Shown here: piece after piece, positions 45,016 through 53,424 of the stretch
How positions within the stretch are numbered: position 1 is the stretch's first letter
Layout of the letters: each line of letters starts with the position of its first letter
Assembly: GCF_004323595.1 (NCBI RefSeq)
Contig: NZ_AP019373.1
Location: 186,001 to 250,000 of the forward strand
Source: Sulfuricystis thermophila
GTDB taxonomy: Bacteria > Pseudomonadota > Gammaproteobacteria > Burkholderiales > Rhodocyclaceae
Direction: 5' to 3'
Length of the DNA stretch: 64,000 bases
Notes under the pieces: generated by a model
Told to the model about the DNA's origin: nothing
Databases searched by the model: none
What the model saw: the letters and a program-made list of their open reading frames with translations, nothing else
Program-made: the position numbers and the translations under genes

Positions 45016-46221
45016 ATGGAGCATTTCAAGACTTCAGCTGACGTATTGTTCATTCTCCTCGGCGCGATCATGATCCTGGCGATGCACGCCGGCTTCGCCT
45101 TCCTCGAGCTCGGCACCGTGCGGCGCAAGAACCAGGTCAATGCGCTGGTCAAGATCCTGTGCGATTTCTCGGTGTCGACGCTGGCCTATTTCTTCATCGG
45201 CTACGGCATTGCCTATGGCGTGCATTTCTTCTCCGGCGCCGAGACGCTGATGGCCAAGAACGGCTACGATCTCGTCAAGTTCTTCTTCCTGCTCACCTTC
45301 GCGGCCGCGATCCCGGCGATCGTCTCGGGCGGCATCGCCGAACGCGCCAGATTCACCCCGCAACTGGCCGCCACCTTCCTACTGGTGGGCTTCGTCTATC
45401 CCTTCTTCGAGGGCATCGCGTGGAATCAGGCCTTCGGCATCCAGGGCTGGCTGGCGGCGACGTTCGGCGCGGAGTTCCACGATTTCGCCGGCTCGGTGGT
45501 GGTGCATGCGGTCGGCGGCTGGATTGGTCTTGCCGCCGTGCTGATGCTCGGCGCGCGGCGCGGCCGCTATCACAAGGATGGCGGCATCGCCGGCGTGCAT
45601 CCTCCCTCCAGCATTCCCTTTCTCGCACTCGGCGCCTGGATCCTGATCGTCGGCTGGTTTGGCTTCAACGTGATGAGCGCCCAGACGCTCGAAAAAATCT
45701 CCGGCCTGGTGGCAATGAATTCGCTGATGGCGATGGTTGGCGGCACACTCGTCGCCCTCGTCATGGGCCGAAACGACCCGGGCTTCGTGCATAACGGCCC
45801 GTTGGCCGGACTCGTCGCGGTCTGCGCCGGTTCCGATCTGATGCATCCGCTCGGTGCGCTGGTGACGGGCGGGGTGGCCGGCGCGCTGTTCGTCGTGATG
45901 TTCACGATCACCCAGAACCGCTGGAAGATCGACGACGTGCTCGGCGTCTGGCCGTTGCATGGCTTGTGTGGCGCTTGGGGCGGCATCGCGGCGGGCCTCT
46001 TCGGCACCACGGCCTTGGGCGGACTGGGCGGCGTGAGCTTTTTTAGCCAACTCACCGGCACGTTGCTGGGCTTGGCAATCGCGTTCGCCGGCGGACTCCT
46101 CGTCTATGGCGGGTTGAAAGCCGCAGTCGGCATCCGGCTCGATGCCGAAGAGGAATTCGAGGGGGCGGATCTCACGATCCACAAGGTCTCGGCGAGTGCC
46201 GAACGCGACACGCTCTGGTAA
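45016..46221 (+). CDS. amtB: Ammonium transporter AmtB
   Basis: AmtB conducts ammonium across the inner membrane. From ATG 45016 the protein is 401 residues with 11 membrane helices, without the cleavable signal of the E. coli protein. The paired channel histidines lie in SVVVHAVGGW and WPLHGLCGAWGG, and the periplasmic vestibule region FFEGIAWNQAFG is present. NtrC sites and a sigma-54 promoter place it under nitrogen control. The usual partner glnK is not adjacent in this window. Confidence 0.95.
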   Translation: MEHFKTSADVLFILLGAIMILAMHAGFAFLELGTVRRKNQVNALVKILCDFSVSTLAYFFIGYGIAYGVHFFSGAETLMAKNGYDLVKFFFLLTFAAAIPAIVSGGIAERARFTPQLAATFLLVGFVYPFFEGIAWNQAFGIQGWLAATFGAEFHDFAGSVVVHAVGGWIGLAAVLMLGARRGRYHKDGGIAGVHPPSSIPFLALGAWILIVGWFGFNVMSAQTLEKISGLVAMNSLMAMVGGTLVALVMGRNDPGFVHNGPLAGLVAVCAGSDLMHPLGALVTGGVAGALFVVMFTITQNRWKIDDVLGVWPLHGLCGAWGGIAAGLFGTTALGGLGGVSFFSQLTGTLLGLAIAFAGGLLVYGGLKAAVGIRLDAEEEFEGADLTIHKVSASAERDTLW

Positions 46222-46255
46222 GACTCCCTGCCGGCAGAAACCGGATCGGGCTGCT

Positions 46256-46290
46256 AAAAATCGGCGCTGGCGGGACGGCACCCCGCCAGC
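46256..46290. repeat. Half repeat forming a hairpin between amtB and dsbC
   Basis: AAAATCGGCGCTGGCGGGACGGCA matches the array end unit, and its GCTGGCGGG (46266-46274) pairs perfectly with CCCGCCAGC (46282-46290). No T-run follows. It fills the space between convergent genes and may act as a mRNA 3'-end structure. Confidence 0.85.
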
Positions 46291-46293
46291 CTG

Positions 46294-47025
46294 TCACTTG
46301 ATGTTCGCGCTGCCCTTGTCGAGGGCTTTTTCGAGCATCGCCGCCGGCATGTAGCCAGGGATGCGTGAGCCGTCGGCGAAGATCAGCGCCGGCGTCCCGC
46401 GGATGTTGAGTTTGCGGCCGAGCGCGACGACCTTCTCAGTTGGATGGCTGCAATTGCCGCTGGCCGGCTGCTTGCCTTCGAGCATCAGGTCGTTCCAAGC
46501 CTTGGCGCGGTCGCTGGCGCACCAGATGTTCTTCGATTTCTCGGCAGAGTCCGGCGAGAGGATCGGGTAGAGGAAGGTGTAGACCGTCACGTCAGTCACC
46601 CCTTGCAGTTCCTTTGCCAGCTTGCGGCAGTAGGTGCAGTTCGGGTCTTCGAACGTGACCAGCAGCCGCTTGCCATTGCCCTTGACCTGCTTGACCGCCA
46701 GATCGAGTGGCAGTTCGGAGAACTTCACTTGCGAGAGTTTCTGCTTGCGCTCCTCGGTGAGGTTCTTCTTCGCCTGCACGTCGAGCACGTCGCCGTTGAT
46801 CAGGAAGCCGACCTTCTCGTCGGTGTAGAGCAGGTCGCCGCCGATCTGGATCTCATAGAGGTTGAACTTGTCGAGCTTGCGCACCGCATCGGCCTTGGTG
46901 CCGGGGCCGAACAAGTCGGCGAGCACCGAATCGACGGTCTTCTTGACTTCCGCTTCGCCGGCCAAGGCTGCCTGGGCGAGCACCAGGGCAGCCAGGCTGC
47001 CGATGATCGTTTTGCTGAGCTTCAT
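46294..47025 (-). CDS. dsbC: Thiol:disulfide interchange protein DsbC
   Basis: DsbC is the periplasmic disulfide isomerase. The 243-residue protein starts at ATG 47025 with GGAG upstream and a signal peptide (about 1-22, ending ALAGEA). It has the N-terminal dimerisation domain, linker helix and the thioredoxin domain with active site CTYCRKLAKEL and the cis-proline region RGTPALIFADG. Longer upstream readings are shadows. ubiH-like gene lies 38 bp upstream on the same strand. Confidence 0.95.
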   Translation of the reverse strand: MKLSKTIIGSLAALVLAQAALAGEAEVKKTVDSVLADLFGPGTKADAVRKLDKFNLYEIQIGGDLLYTDEKVGFLINGDVLDVQAKKNLTEERKQKLSQVKFSELPLDLAVKQVKGNGKRLLVTFEDPNCTYCRKLAKELQGVTDVTVYTFLYPILSPDSAEKSKNIWCASDRAKAWNDLMLEGKQPASGNCSHPTEKVVALGRKLNIRGTPALIFADGSRIPGYMPAAMLEKALDKGSANIK

Positions 47026-47063
47026 TGAATCTCCAGAGGTTGTGGGACGACGGTTGGGGGCGC

Positions 47064-48218
47064 TCAACCCATCGCGTAGCGGGCGAGAGCGTCCTTTATG
47101 ACCGGCAGGCGGTCGAAAAGGTTCATGCCAAGATTGCGCAGCGCGGCGACGGGTAGCTGCGGCACGGCGAACAGGCGCTGCAGCCCGTGGGTGACGGATT
47201 GCAGCGCGAGGACCTCCTCGCGGCGGGCGCGCTCGTGGCGGCGCAGCCAGTAAAGATCCCCGCAATCGAAGTGTTCCGGGCAGGCGGCGAGCGTTTCCGC
47301 CAGGCTTTTGGCGTCCTGGAAGCCGAGATTGATGCCGTGGCCAGAGAGCGGATGGATGGTGTGCGCCGCATCGCCGATCAGCGCCAGCCGCGGCGCGACG
47401 GTGCGTGGCGCGCGCATCAGCCGCAGCGGAAATGCCGCGGGCGGCGTGACCAGCGCCAGCGCACCGAGCCGGTAACAGCCCGCCGCCGCGACCCGATCGC
47501 AGAATGCGGCCGGATCGAGCGAGAGCAATTCCTGCGCATGCGCGGTCGGCGTCGACCAGACGATCGAGATCAGATCATTCGGCAGCGGCAGATACGCCAG
47601 GATGCCGTCGGCGAGGAACCATTGCCAGGCGGTGCCAAAATGCGGTTGGCCAGCGCGGAAATTCGCCACCACCCCCATCTGGTCGTAAGGCTGGAATTCG
47701 ACCTCGATGCCGGCAGCCTCACGCGTCCAGGAATCCGCGCCGTCGGCCGCGACGATCAGCCGGGCGGTCAAGGCGCGGTGGTCGGTCAGCTCCAGCACTA
47801 CCTCGCTGTCGCCGATGTCGAGTAGCGCGGGGGTGGCCGGACACAGCAGATCGGCGTTGCCCTGGCGCTTGGCGGTTTCCCACAGCTCGGCATGCAGCAA
47901 TGACGCTTCCATGATCCACGCCAGCGCTTCCACACCGCTCGCGTAGGCCGAGAATTCCAACGCGCCGCCACGGTCGCCATGCACCGACATCCGGGTGACC
48001 TTCTGGCAGCGCGTCAGATCGAGGTGCCGCCAGATGCCGATTTCATCGAGGAAGCGCACGTTGGCCGGGCTGATCGCATACACGCGCGCATCCCAGCCTT
48101 CTGGCCGGACGGGCGGATGCGCCTCGACGACGGCGATTTTCAGGCGGCTCTTGCGCAGCGCCACGGCCAGAGACAGACCGGCGAGACCGCCGCCGACGAT
48201 GATCAGGTCGTAATCCAT
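47064..48218 (-). CDS. UbiH/UbiI/VisC family FAD-dependent hydroxylase
   Basis: This 384-residue flavin monooxygenase probably hydroxylates a ubiquinone precursor ring. It has the FAD Rossmann motif DYDLIIVGGGLAGLSLAVAL, the NAD(P)H/FAD DG motif VAADGADSWTREAAG and the second FAD motif ALIGDAAHTIHPLSGHGINLG. Which ring carbon it acts on cannot be told from sequence alone; betaproteobacterial UbiH/UbiI/UbiL assignments often differ from E. coli. It is co-directional with dsbC. Confidence 0.9.
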   Translation of the reverse strand: MDYDLIIVGGGLAGLSLAVALRKSRLKIAVVEAHPPVRPEGWDARVYAISPANVRFLDEIGIWRHLDLTRCQKVTRMSVHGDRGGALEFSAYASGVEALAWIMEASLLHAELWETAKRQGNADLLCPATPALLDIGDSEVVLELTDHRALTARLIVAADGADSWTREAAGIEVEFQPYDQMGVVANFRAGQPHFGTAWQWFLADGILAYLPLPNDLISIVWSTPTAHAQELLSLDPAAFCDRVAAAGCYRLGALALVTPPAAFPLRLMRAPRTVAPRLALIGDAAHTIHPLSGHGINLGFQDAKSLAETLAACPEHFDCGDLYWLRRHERARREEVLALQSVTHGLQRLFAVPQLPVAALRNLGMNLFDRLPVIKDALARYAMG

Positions 48219-48289
48219 GCGCGCATTGTCGCGTGCCGCGCCGAACTTGACAAGGCCGGCGGCCGACCGGGATAATTCCGCCCCTTCGT

Positions 48290-48366
48290 GGTGATGTAGC
48301 TCAGCCGGTTAGAGCGACGGATTCATAATCCGTAGGTCGAGGGTTCAAGTCCCCCCATCACCACCA
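48290..48366 (+). tRNA. tRNA-Met (CAT anticodon)
   Basis: A 77-nt cloverleaf: acceptor GGTGATG/CATCACC, D arm GCTC...GAGC, anticodon stem ACGGA/TCCGT with loop TTCATAA, T loop TTCAAGT, discriminator A and encoded CCA. The T stem is GAGGG/CCCCC with an A-C mismatch at 50-64. The CAT anticodon and A discriminator fit elongator Met; a lysidine-modified tRNA-Ile2 cannot be fully excluded. It borders the defence island. Confidence 0.95.
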
Positions 48367-48376
48367 TATTCCCTCC

Positions 48377-48404
48377 AGCCCCGATTCTGCGGGGCTTTTC
48401 TTTT
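48377..48404 (+). terminator. Terminator after tRNA-Met
   Basis: AGCCCCG and CGGGGCT form a 7-bp stem with loop ATTCTG and are followed by TTTCTTTT. Confidence 0.85.
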
Positions 48405-49001
48405 GGCCGGAACCGCCAGCACTGGCGAGGCTTTTGGCGAGGTCTGGTGTTTCGCCTCCAACCTCAGGGCGCATTTTCCTCGCCGCTGGGGCCCGGAATC
48501 CTCTCTTTTCTCCATTTGACCGTGGCTGGACGAGGCTTGACCCCGCGATTACAAGCGGGTTTCGGGCCGAGGGGGTGAGCGAGAGACGGGACATCCCTTC
48601 CATGCCGAACACAACCATAGGCGGGCATCGTCACGACTGCCACGATCATCACGCCGACGGTGATGATCGTGATGATGGTGGCGGTCGGCCTCTATTGTTA
48701 GGGTCGGCTGGAAAGGGGATACCCGGGCAAGAGGGGTTCTTCCTGACGATATTCCAATGTGGGGGGCGCGAGCGCGGCATTGCGCTACCGTCCATCGTCA
48801 CTCATCGTCGCCGCCGAAGATCGCCAGCAGACCATCCAGCCCAGCTTCCGCCCGCCCGAGGTCACCGACGAGGCCCCAATGGATGGCATCGGGGGCATGG
48901 CCGAAGTGGTCGTCGGCGAGTTGCTGCAGCCGTTCCAGCTTGGCGTGGATGGCGGCAGTGCTGGACCGATGACATTTCTACAAAAACGCCGTTACGACAG
49001 A
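48405..49001. other. Gene-poor scar between tRNA and defence island
   Basis: No convincing complete gene lies here. It holds a perfect 12-bp inverted repeat, CACGATCATCAC/GTGATGATCGTG, at 48641-48671 with a 7-nt loop, a truncated reading frame at 48798-48977 (minus), and GC-poor sequence from about 48970. No integrase and no second copy of the tRNA 3' end are visible in the window. Confidence 0.6.
48798..48977 (-). pseudogene. Truncated small ORF of unknown family
   Basis: This minus-strand frame reads 59 residues to a TGA (TAAIHAKLERLQQLADDHF, GHAPDAIHWGLVGDLGRAEA, then LAIFGGDDE). Its composition is protein-like, and similar small proteins travel on mobile elements, but there is no start codon: a TAG precedes the first sense codon. 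The 5' end appears to have been lost at a junction near 48978. Confidence 0.4.
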
Positions 49002-49030
49002 TTGATATGTGAAATCGTCGTGCCTATGAT
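49002..49030 (+). promoter_or_regulatory. Promoter of the restriction-Wadjet operon
   Basis: TTGATA (49002-49007) and TATGAT (49025-49030) are separated by 17 bp in a locally AT-rich stretch, and lie 39 bp upstream of the first gene. Confidence 0.6.
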
Positions 49031-49068
49031 GTCGATCGTCATGATCGTCGTAATCGAGTTTTTGCAGA

Positions 49069-49638
49069 ATGAAGCTGGGTGATATTGCCGATGTCCGTAT
49101 GGGCTACCCCTTCCGGTCACGCCTTGAGCACGATCCGGCGGGCGATGTCGCGGTGATTCAAATGAAGGACATCGACGACGCCAACCTGCTGCACACCGAG
49201 GATGCGATCAAGATCTCGCTGCCCGAAGGCAAAGGGCACCACTTGATCCAGGAGGGCGATCTCGTTTTCCGTTCTCGTGGGCGCAGCAATTCCGTCGCCC
49301 TGGTTGCAGCGGACATCGGTGAAGCCGTGCTCGCCGCCCCGATGCTCCTGATCCGCCCGCGCAAAGTGCTGCCTGCCTACCTGCACTGGTTCATCAACCT
49401 GCCGGCGACGCAGGCGAATCTGGCAGCATTGGCCGAAGGCACCTCCGTGCGGATGATCAGCAAGGAGGCGCTTCTGGACATGGACGTGCCGGTGCCCAGT
49501 ATGGCCCGGCAACGCAGGATCGTGGATGTCGCGCGACTCGCACAGCGCGAGCAGGCGCTGATGGCAGGTATTGCCGCACAAAAAAAACGACTCGCCGAGG
49601 GAATTCTCATGCGGTACGCAAGAAAGGGAAGTCAATGA
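49069..49638 (+). CDS. Half-size type I restriction specificity subunit
   Basis: This 189-residue protein has one HsdS target-recognition domain (about 1-140: KLGDIADVRMGYPFRSRL, VIQMKDIDDAN, GDLVFRSRGRS) and one helical spacer (QRRIVDVARLAQREQALMAG), half the usual HsdS. It overlaps hsdM by ATGA. Half-S proteins can dimerise to give a palindromic target; here a full hsdS also exists downstream, so this one may be an alternative specificity or a regulator. No recombination repeats with the full hsdS were seen. Confidence 0.82.
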   Translation: MKLGDIADVRMGYPFRSRLEHDPAGDVAVIQMKDIDDANLLHTEDAIKISLPEGKGHHLIQEGDLVFRSRGRSNSVALVAADIGEAVLAAPMLLIRPRKVLPAYLHWFINLPATQANLAALAEGTSVRMISKEALLDMDVPVPSMARQRRIVDVARLAQREQALMAGIAAQKKRLAEGILMRYARKGSQ

Positions 49639-51191
49639 CCGACCAGATCACGCAACAAGACGTCAACAGCACCGCCTGGGCTGCCTGCGACACATTCCGG
49701 GGCGTCGTCGATCCGGCCCAGTACAAGGATTACATCCTGGTGATGCTGTTCCTCAAGTACATCAGCGACCTGTGGGCCGACCATTACGCCGAGTACCAGC
49801 GCGAATACGGCGACAACGAGGAGCGCATCCGCCGCCGGCTTGCGCGCGAACGCTTCATCCTGCCCTATGTGGAATTCAAGGATGAAGACGGCAAGGTGAC
49901 GGAGCGCTTCCTGGCCGACTTCTACGCCCTCTACGACCGGCGCAAGGAAGCCAATCTCGGCGAACTGATCAACATCGTGCTCGACCACATCGAGGAAGCC
50001 AACAAGGCCAAGCTCGAAGGCGTGTTCCGCAACATCGACTTCAATTCCGAAGCCAACCTCGGCAAGACCAAGGATCGCAACCGCCGCCTGGAAAACCTGC
50101 TCAACGACTTCGCCAAGCTCGACCTGCGCCCCTCCCGCGTCTCCGAGGACGTGATCGGCAACACTTACATTTACCTGATCGAGCGCTTCGCGTCGGACGC
50201 CGGCAAGAAGGCGGGCGAGTTCTACACGCCCAAGCAGGTGTCCCGTCTGCTGGCCCAACTGGCCGCGCCGAAACCCGGCGACCGCATCTGCGACCCGGCC
50301 TGCGGTTCCGGTGGCCTGCTGATCGAGGCCGCTGCGCTGGTGGAGGCGCAGGGCAGCCGCGACTTCGCCCTGTTCGGCCAGGAGGTGAATGGCAGCACCT
50401 GGGCGCTGGCGCGCATGAACATGTTCCTGCACGGCAAGGACGCCGCCCGCATCGAATGGGGCGACACCCTCAACAGCCCGGCGCTGGTCGAGAACGACCG
50501 TCTGATGCGCTTCAACGTCGTCGTCGCCAATCCGCCGTTCAGCCTCGATAAATGGGGCGGCAAGGAAGTCGAGGCCGACCGCTACAGCCGCTTCTGGCGC
50601 GGCATGCCGCCCAAGTCCAAGGGCGACTATGCCTTCATCTCGCACATGATCGAAGTCGCCCTGCCGCAGGAAGGGCGCGTCGCCGTCGTCGTGCCCCACG
50701 GCGTGCTGTTCCGGGGCGGCGCCGAGGGCTGCATCCGCCGCGCCCTGATCGAGGAAAACCTGCTCGATGCCGTGATCGGCCTGCCCGGCAACCTCTTCCC
50801 CACCACCTCGATTCCCGTCGCCATCCTGGTCTTCGACCGGGCGCGGGAAAAGGGCGGCCCCCGCGAAACCTGCAAGGACGTGCTGTTCATCGACGCCAGC
50901 CGCGAATACCAGTCCGGCAAGAACCAGAACACCCTGCTCGACGCGCACATGAAAAAGATCGTCGACACCTTCCAGGCGCGCCAGGCCGTGGACAAGTATG
51001 CCCACCTCGCCACGCTGGACGAGATCGCCGAGAACGACTTCAACCTCAACATCCCCCGCTACGTCGACACCTTCGAGGAAGAGGAGGAAATCGACGTCGC
51101 CGCCGTGGAAAAGGAAATCGAGCGTCTGGAAGGCGAACTGGCCGAGGTCCGGGCCAGGATGAAGCAGTACCTGAAGGAGTTGGGCGTATGA
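49635..51191 (+). CDS. hsdM: Type I restriction-modification DNA methyltransferase HsdM
   Basis: HsdM is the adenine-N6 methyltransferase of type I systems. The 518-residue protein has the N-terminal HsdM domain (CDTFRGVVDPAQYKDYILVM), GEFYTPKQVSRLLAQL, the SAM motif DPACGSGGLLIEA and catalytic NPPFSLDKW (about 299-307), and a C-terminal coiled coil (VEKEIERLEGELAEVRARMK) for HsdS binding. ATGA overlaps link it to the genes on both sides. Confidence 0.97.
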   Translation: MTDQITQQDVNSTAWAACDTFRGVVDPAQYKDYILVMLFLKYISDLWADHYAEYQREYGDNEERIRRRLARERFILPYVEFKDEDGKVTERFLADFYALYDRRKEANLGELINIVLDHIEEANKAKLEGVFRNIDFNSEANLGKTKDRNRRLENLLNDFAKLDLRPSRVSEDVIGNTYIYLIERFASDAGKKAGEFYTPKQVSRLLAQLAAPKPGDRICDPACGSGGLLIEAAALVEAQGSRDFALFGQEVNGSTWALARMNMFLHGKDAARIEWGDTLNSPALVENDRLMRFNVVVANPPFSLDKWGGKEVEADRYSRFWRGMPPKSKGDYAFISHMIEVALPQEGRVAVVVPHGVLFRGGAEGCIRRALIEENLLDAVIGLPGNLFPTTSIPVAILVFDRAREKGGPRETCKDVLFIDASREYQSGKNQNTLLDAHMKKIVDTFQARQAVDKYAHLATLDEIAENDFNLNIPRYVDTFEEEEEIDVAAVEKEIERLEGELAEVRARMKQYLKELGV

Positions 51192-52198
51192 CTTCCGGTG
51201 AGCTCATCCTCTATACCGCCGAGGACGGCAGTGTCGCCGTCCAGCTGCGCGCCGAGGGCGGCACGGTGTGGCTCACCCAGCTCGAAATGGCCACCCTGTT
51301 CGATACGTCCAAACAGAACATCAGCCTGCACATCAAAAACATTCTGGCCGAGGGCGAACTGTCGCCAGCAGTCGTCAAGGAATACTTGACAACTGCCAGT
51401 GACGGGAAGAACTACAAAACAAAGACTTACAACCTCGACATGATCCTGGCCGTCGGCTACCGGGTGCGCTCCCCGCGCGGCACCCAGTTCCGGCAATGGG
51501 CCACCACCCACCTGCGGGAGTATCTGGTCAAGGGTTTCGTCCTCGACGATGCCCGCCTCAAGGAGCCCGGCGGCTGGGACTACTTCGATGAGCTGCTGGC
51601 CCGCATCCGCGACATCCGCGCCTCGGAGAAGCGCTTCTACCAGAAAATCCGCGACATCTACGCCACTGCCGTCGACTACGACGGCCAGTCCGAGGCCGCC
51701 CAGCTGTTCTTCAAGAAGGTGCAGAACAAGATGCTCTGGGCCGTCACCGGCCGCACCGCGGCGGAAATCGTCGCCGAACGTTCCGACCCCGCCCTGCCCA
51801 ACATGGGTCTCACCACCTGGCAAGGCGGCCGGGTGCGCAAACAGGACGTGACCATCGCCAAGAATTACCTGAGCCGCGAAGAGATCGAGGCCCTCGACCG
51901 CATCGTCGTCATGTACCTCGACTATGCCGAAGACCAGGCCCGGCGCCGCAAGACCATGACCATGCGCGACTGGGAAGACAAGCTCGACGCCTTCCTGCAG
52001 TTCAACGAGCGCGACGTGCTCACCCACGCCGGCAAGCTGCGGTCGGACGTGGCGGAGAAGCTGGCGCTGGAACGCTACGAGCGTTTCGACGCCGCCCGGC
52101 GCGAGGCGGAACGGCTGGCGGCGGATGCGGAGGATATGGCGGCGCTGGAGCAGGTGGAGCGGCAACTGGAAGGCAAGGGGCGGGGGGGGAAGAAATGA
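51188..52198 (+). CDS. RhuM family protein
   Basis: This 336-residue protein matches the RhuM/virulence-associated family: LTQLEMATLFDTSKQNISLH (a winged-helix-like N-terminal part), YNLDMILAVGYRVRSPRGTQFRQWA and the C-terminal LSREEIEALDRIVVMYLDYAE. RhuM genes are very often inside type I restriction loci, as here between hsdM and hsdS, but their role is unproven; the N-terminus suggests DNA binding. The start is ATG 51188, overlapping the hsdM stop. Confidence 0.9.
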   Translation: MTSGELILYTAEDGSVAVQLRAEGGTVWLTQLEMATLFDTSKQNISLHIKNILAEGELSPAVVKEYLTTASDGKNYKTKTYNLDMILAVGYRVRSPRGTQFRQWATTHLREYLVKGFVLDDARLKEPGGWDYFDELLARIRDIRASEKRFYQKIRDIYATAVDYDGQSEAAQLFFKKVQNKMLWAVTGRTAAEIVAERSDPALPNMGLTTWQGGRVRKQDVTIAKNYLSREEIEALDRIVVMYLDYAEDQARRRKTMTMRDWEDKLDAFLQFNERDVLTHAGKLRSDVAEKLALERYERFDAARREAERLAADAEDMAALEQVERQLEGKGRGGKK

Positions 52199-53424
52199 CG
52201 CCAGCCCCCCAGGAACTTGCCATGTGGAGACGAGTACATGTTGCAGACGTTTGCGAAACTGTCAGCGTAGGTATCGTTATCCAGCCATCGCAATACTACG
52301 TCGCACCTAGCCAAGGCATCCGAGCTTTTCGATCAGCGAATATTGGCGAAAATCGCGTTGTTGATCGCGACTGGGTCTACTTATCTCCTGAAGGGCACCG
52401 GGCAAACTTGAAATCATCGCTCAAAGCTGGCGACGTTCTAGTTGTTCGTTCTGGTGCGCCGGGCACTGCTTGCGTCGTTACCGAAGAGTACGCAGGGTCA
52501 AACTGCATCGACATAGTATTTGCGCGCCCTCATCAGGGCCAGGTTCTCCCCGAGTATCTTGCCGAGTTTACAAACTCTCCCGTCGGCAGGCGCCATGTAC
52601 TTGGAACGCAAGGAGGGCTGGCGCTAAAGCATTTCAACGTCAGTGCCTACAAACAGTTGGAACTGCTTCTTCCGGAGATTGCTGAGCAGAAAAGGATCGT
52701 CGATCTCTTCGCCGCTTGGAACACCGCCATCCAGAAAACCGAGCAACTGATCGCGGCGAAGGAGCGGCACTACACCCACGAGCTCTCGCGCCTGATCAGC
52801 CGTGGCCATCATCCTCGCAGCCACGATGGCTCCTTCGCCCACGAAATTGCCGAGCGCAATCGCGGCGGCAAGTGGCGAACCGTGGCGCTTTCCGACATTG
52901 CCACCGTGTGGAAGGGGCAGCAACTCAACAAGGATGCCATGGTCGAGGACGGGACGTACTACGCGCTCAATGGCGGCATCAAACCCTCTGGCCGCACCAC
53001 CGAATGGAACTGCGAGGCGGAGACGATCACGATCAGCAGCGGCGGCAACTCTTGCGGCTTCATTCGATTCAACCCCGAACGATTTTGGTGCGGTGGAGAC
53101 TGCTTCGCGTTGAAGAAACTATCACCAGATGTCGATGTGTCATACCTGTTTCACTACCTGAAAGGCCAACAACACCGAATGATGGCGCTACGAACAGGCT
53201 CCGGCATCCCCCATGTTTATCGTGCCGACGTTGAAGCCTTCCCCGTCGTACTACCCGATTTCGCCACCCAAACTGCCATCGCCCGCTATCTCAACGCCCT
53301 GCGCGAGGAGATTGACCTGCTCGGCCAGTCGCTTGCTGCCCTCAAGCGGCAGAAGCGGGGCCTGATGCAGAAGCTGCTGACTGGCCAGTGGCGCATGCCC
53401 AACAAAGAAGGAGTCCAGACATGA
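52195..53424 (+). CDS. hsdS: Type I restriction specificity subunit HsdS (full length)
   Basis: This 409-residue HsdS has two target-recognition domains (about 10-150 and 215-350) each followed by a helical spacer (LPEIAEQKRIVDLFAAWNTA; PDFATQTAIARYLNALREEI), defining a bipartite target. GKWRTVALSDIATVWKGQQL opens the second domain. Codon use in the first domain (52230-52640) is less GC-rich than the neighbours, as is common for exchanged recognition domains. ATG 52195 overlaps the RhuM stop, and the stop overlaps the HAD gene. Confidence 0.93.
   Translation: MTPAPQELAMWRRVHVADVCETVSVGIVIQPSQYYVAPSQGIRAFRSANIGENRVVDRDWVYLSPEGHRANLKSSLKAGDVLVVRSGAPGTACVVTEEYAGSNCIDIVFARPHQGQVLPEYLAEFTNSPVGRRHVLGTQGGLALKHFNVSAYKQLELLLPEIAEQKRIVDLFAAWNTAIQKTEQLIAAKERHYTHELSRLISRGHHPRSHDGSFAHEIAERNRGGKWRTVALSDIATVWKGQQLNKDAMVEDGTYYALNGGIKPSGRTTEWNCEAETITISSGGNSCGFIRFNPERFWCGGDCFALKKLSPDVDVSYLFHYLKGQQHRMMALRTGSGIPHVYRADVEAFPVVLPDFATQTAIARYLNALREEIDLLGQSLAALKRQKRGLMQKLLTGQWRMPNKEGVQT

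Noticed and set aside
46294-47265. DsbC with a 80-residue Arg/Pro-rich N-terminal extension
   Set aside because: The extension is antisense to the ubiH-like gene end; ATG 47025 has a ribosome site and signal peptide.
48290-48366. tRNA-Ile2 with CAT anticodon
   Set aside because: The acceptor and D-arm pattern fit elongator tRNA-Met better, though modification cannot be seen from sequence.
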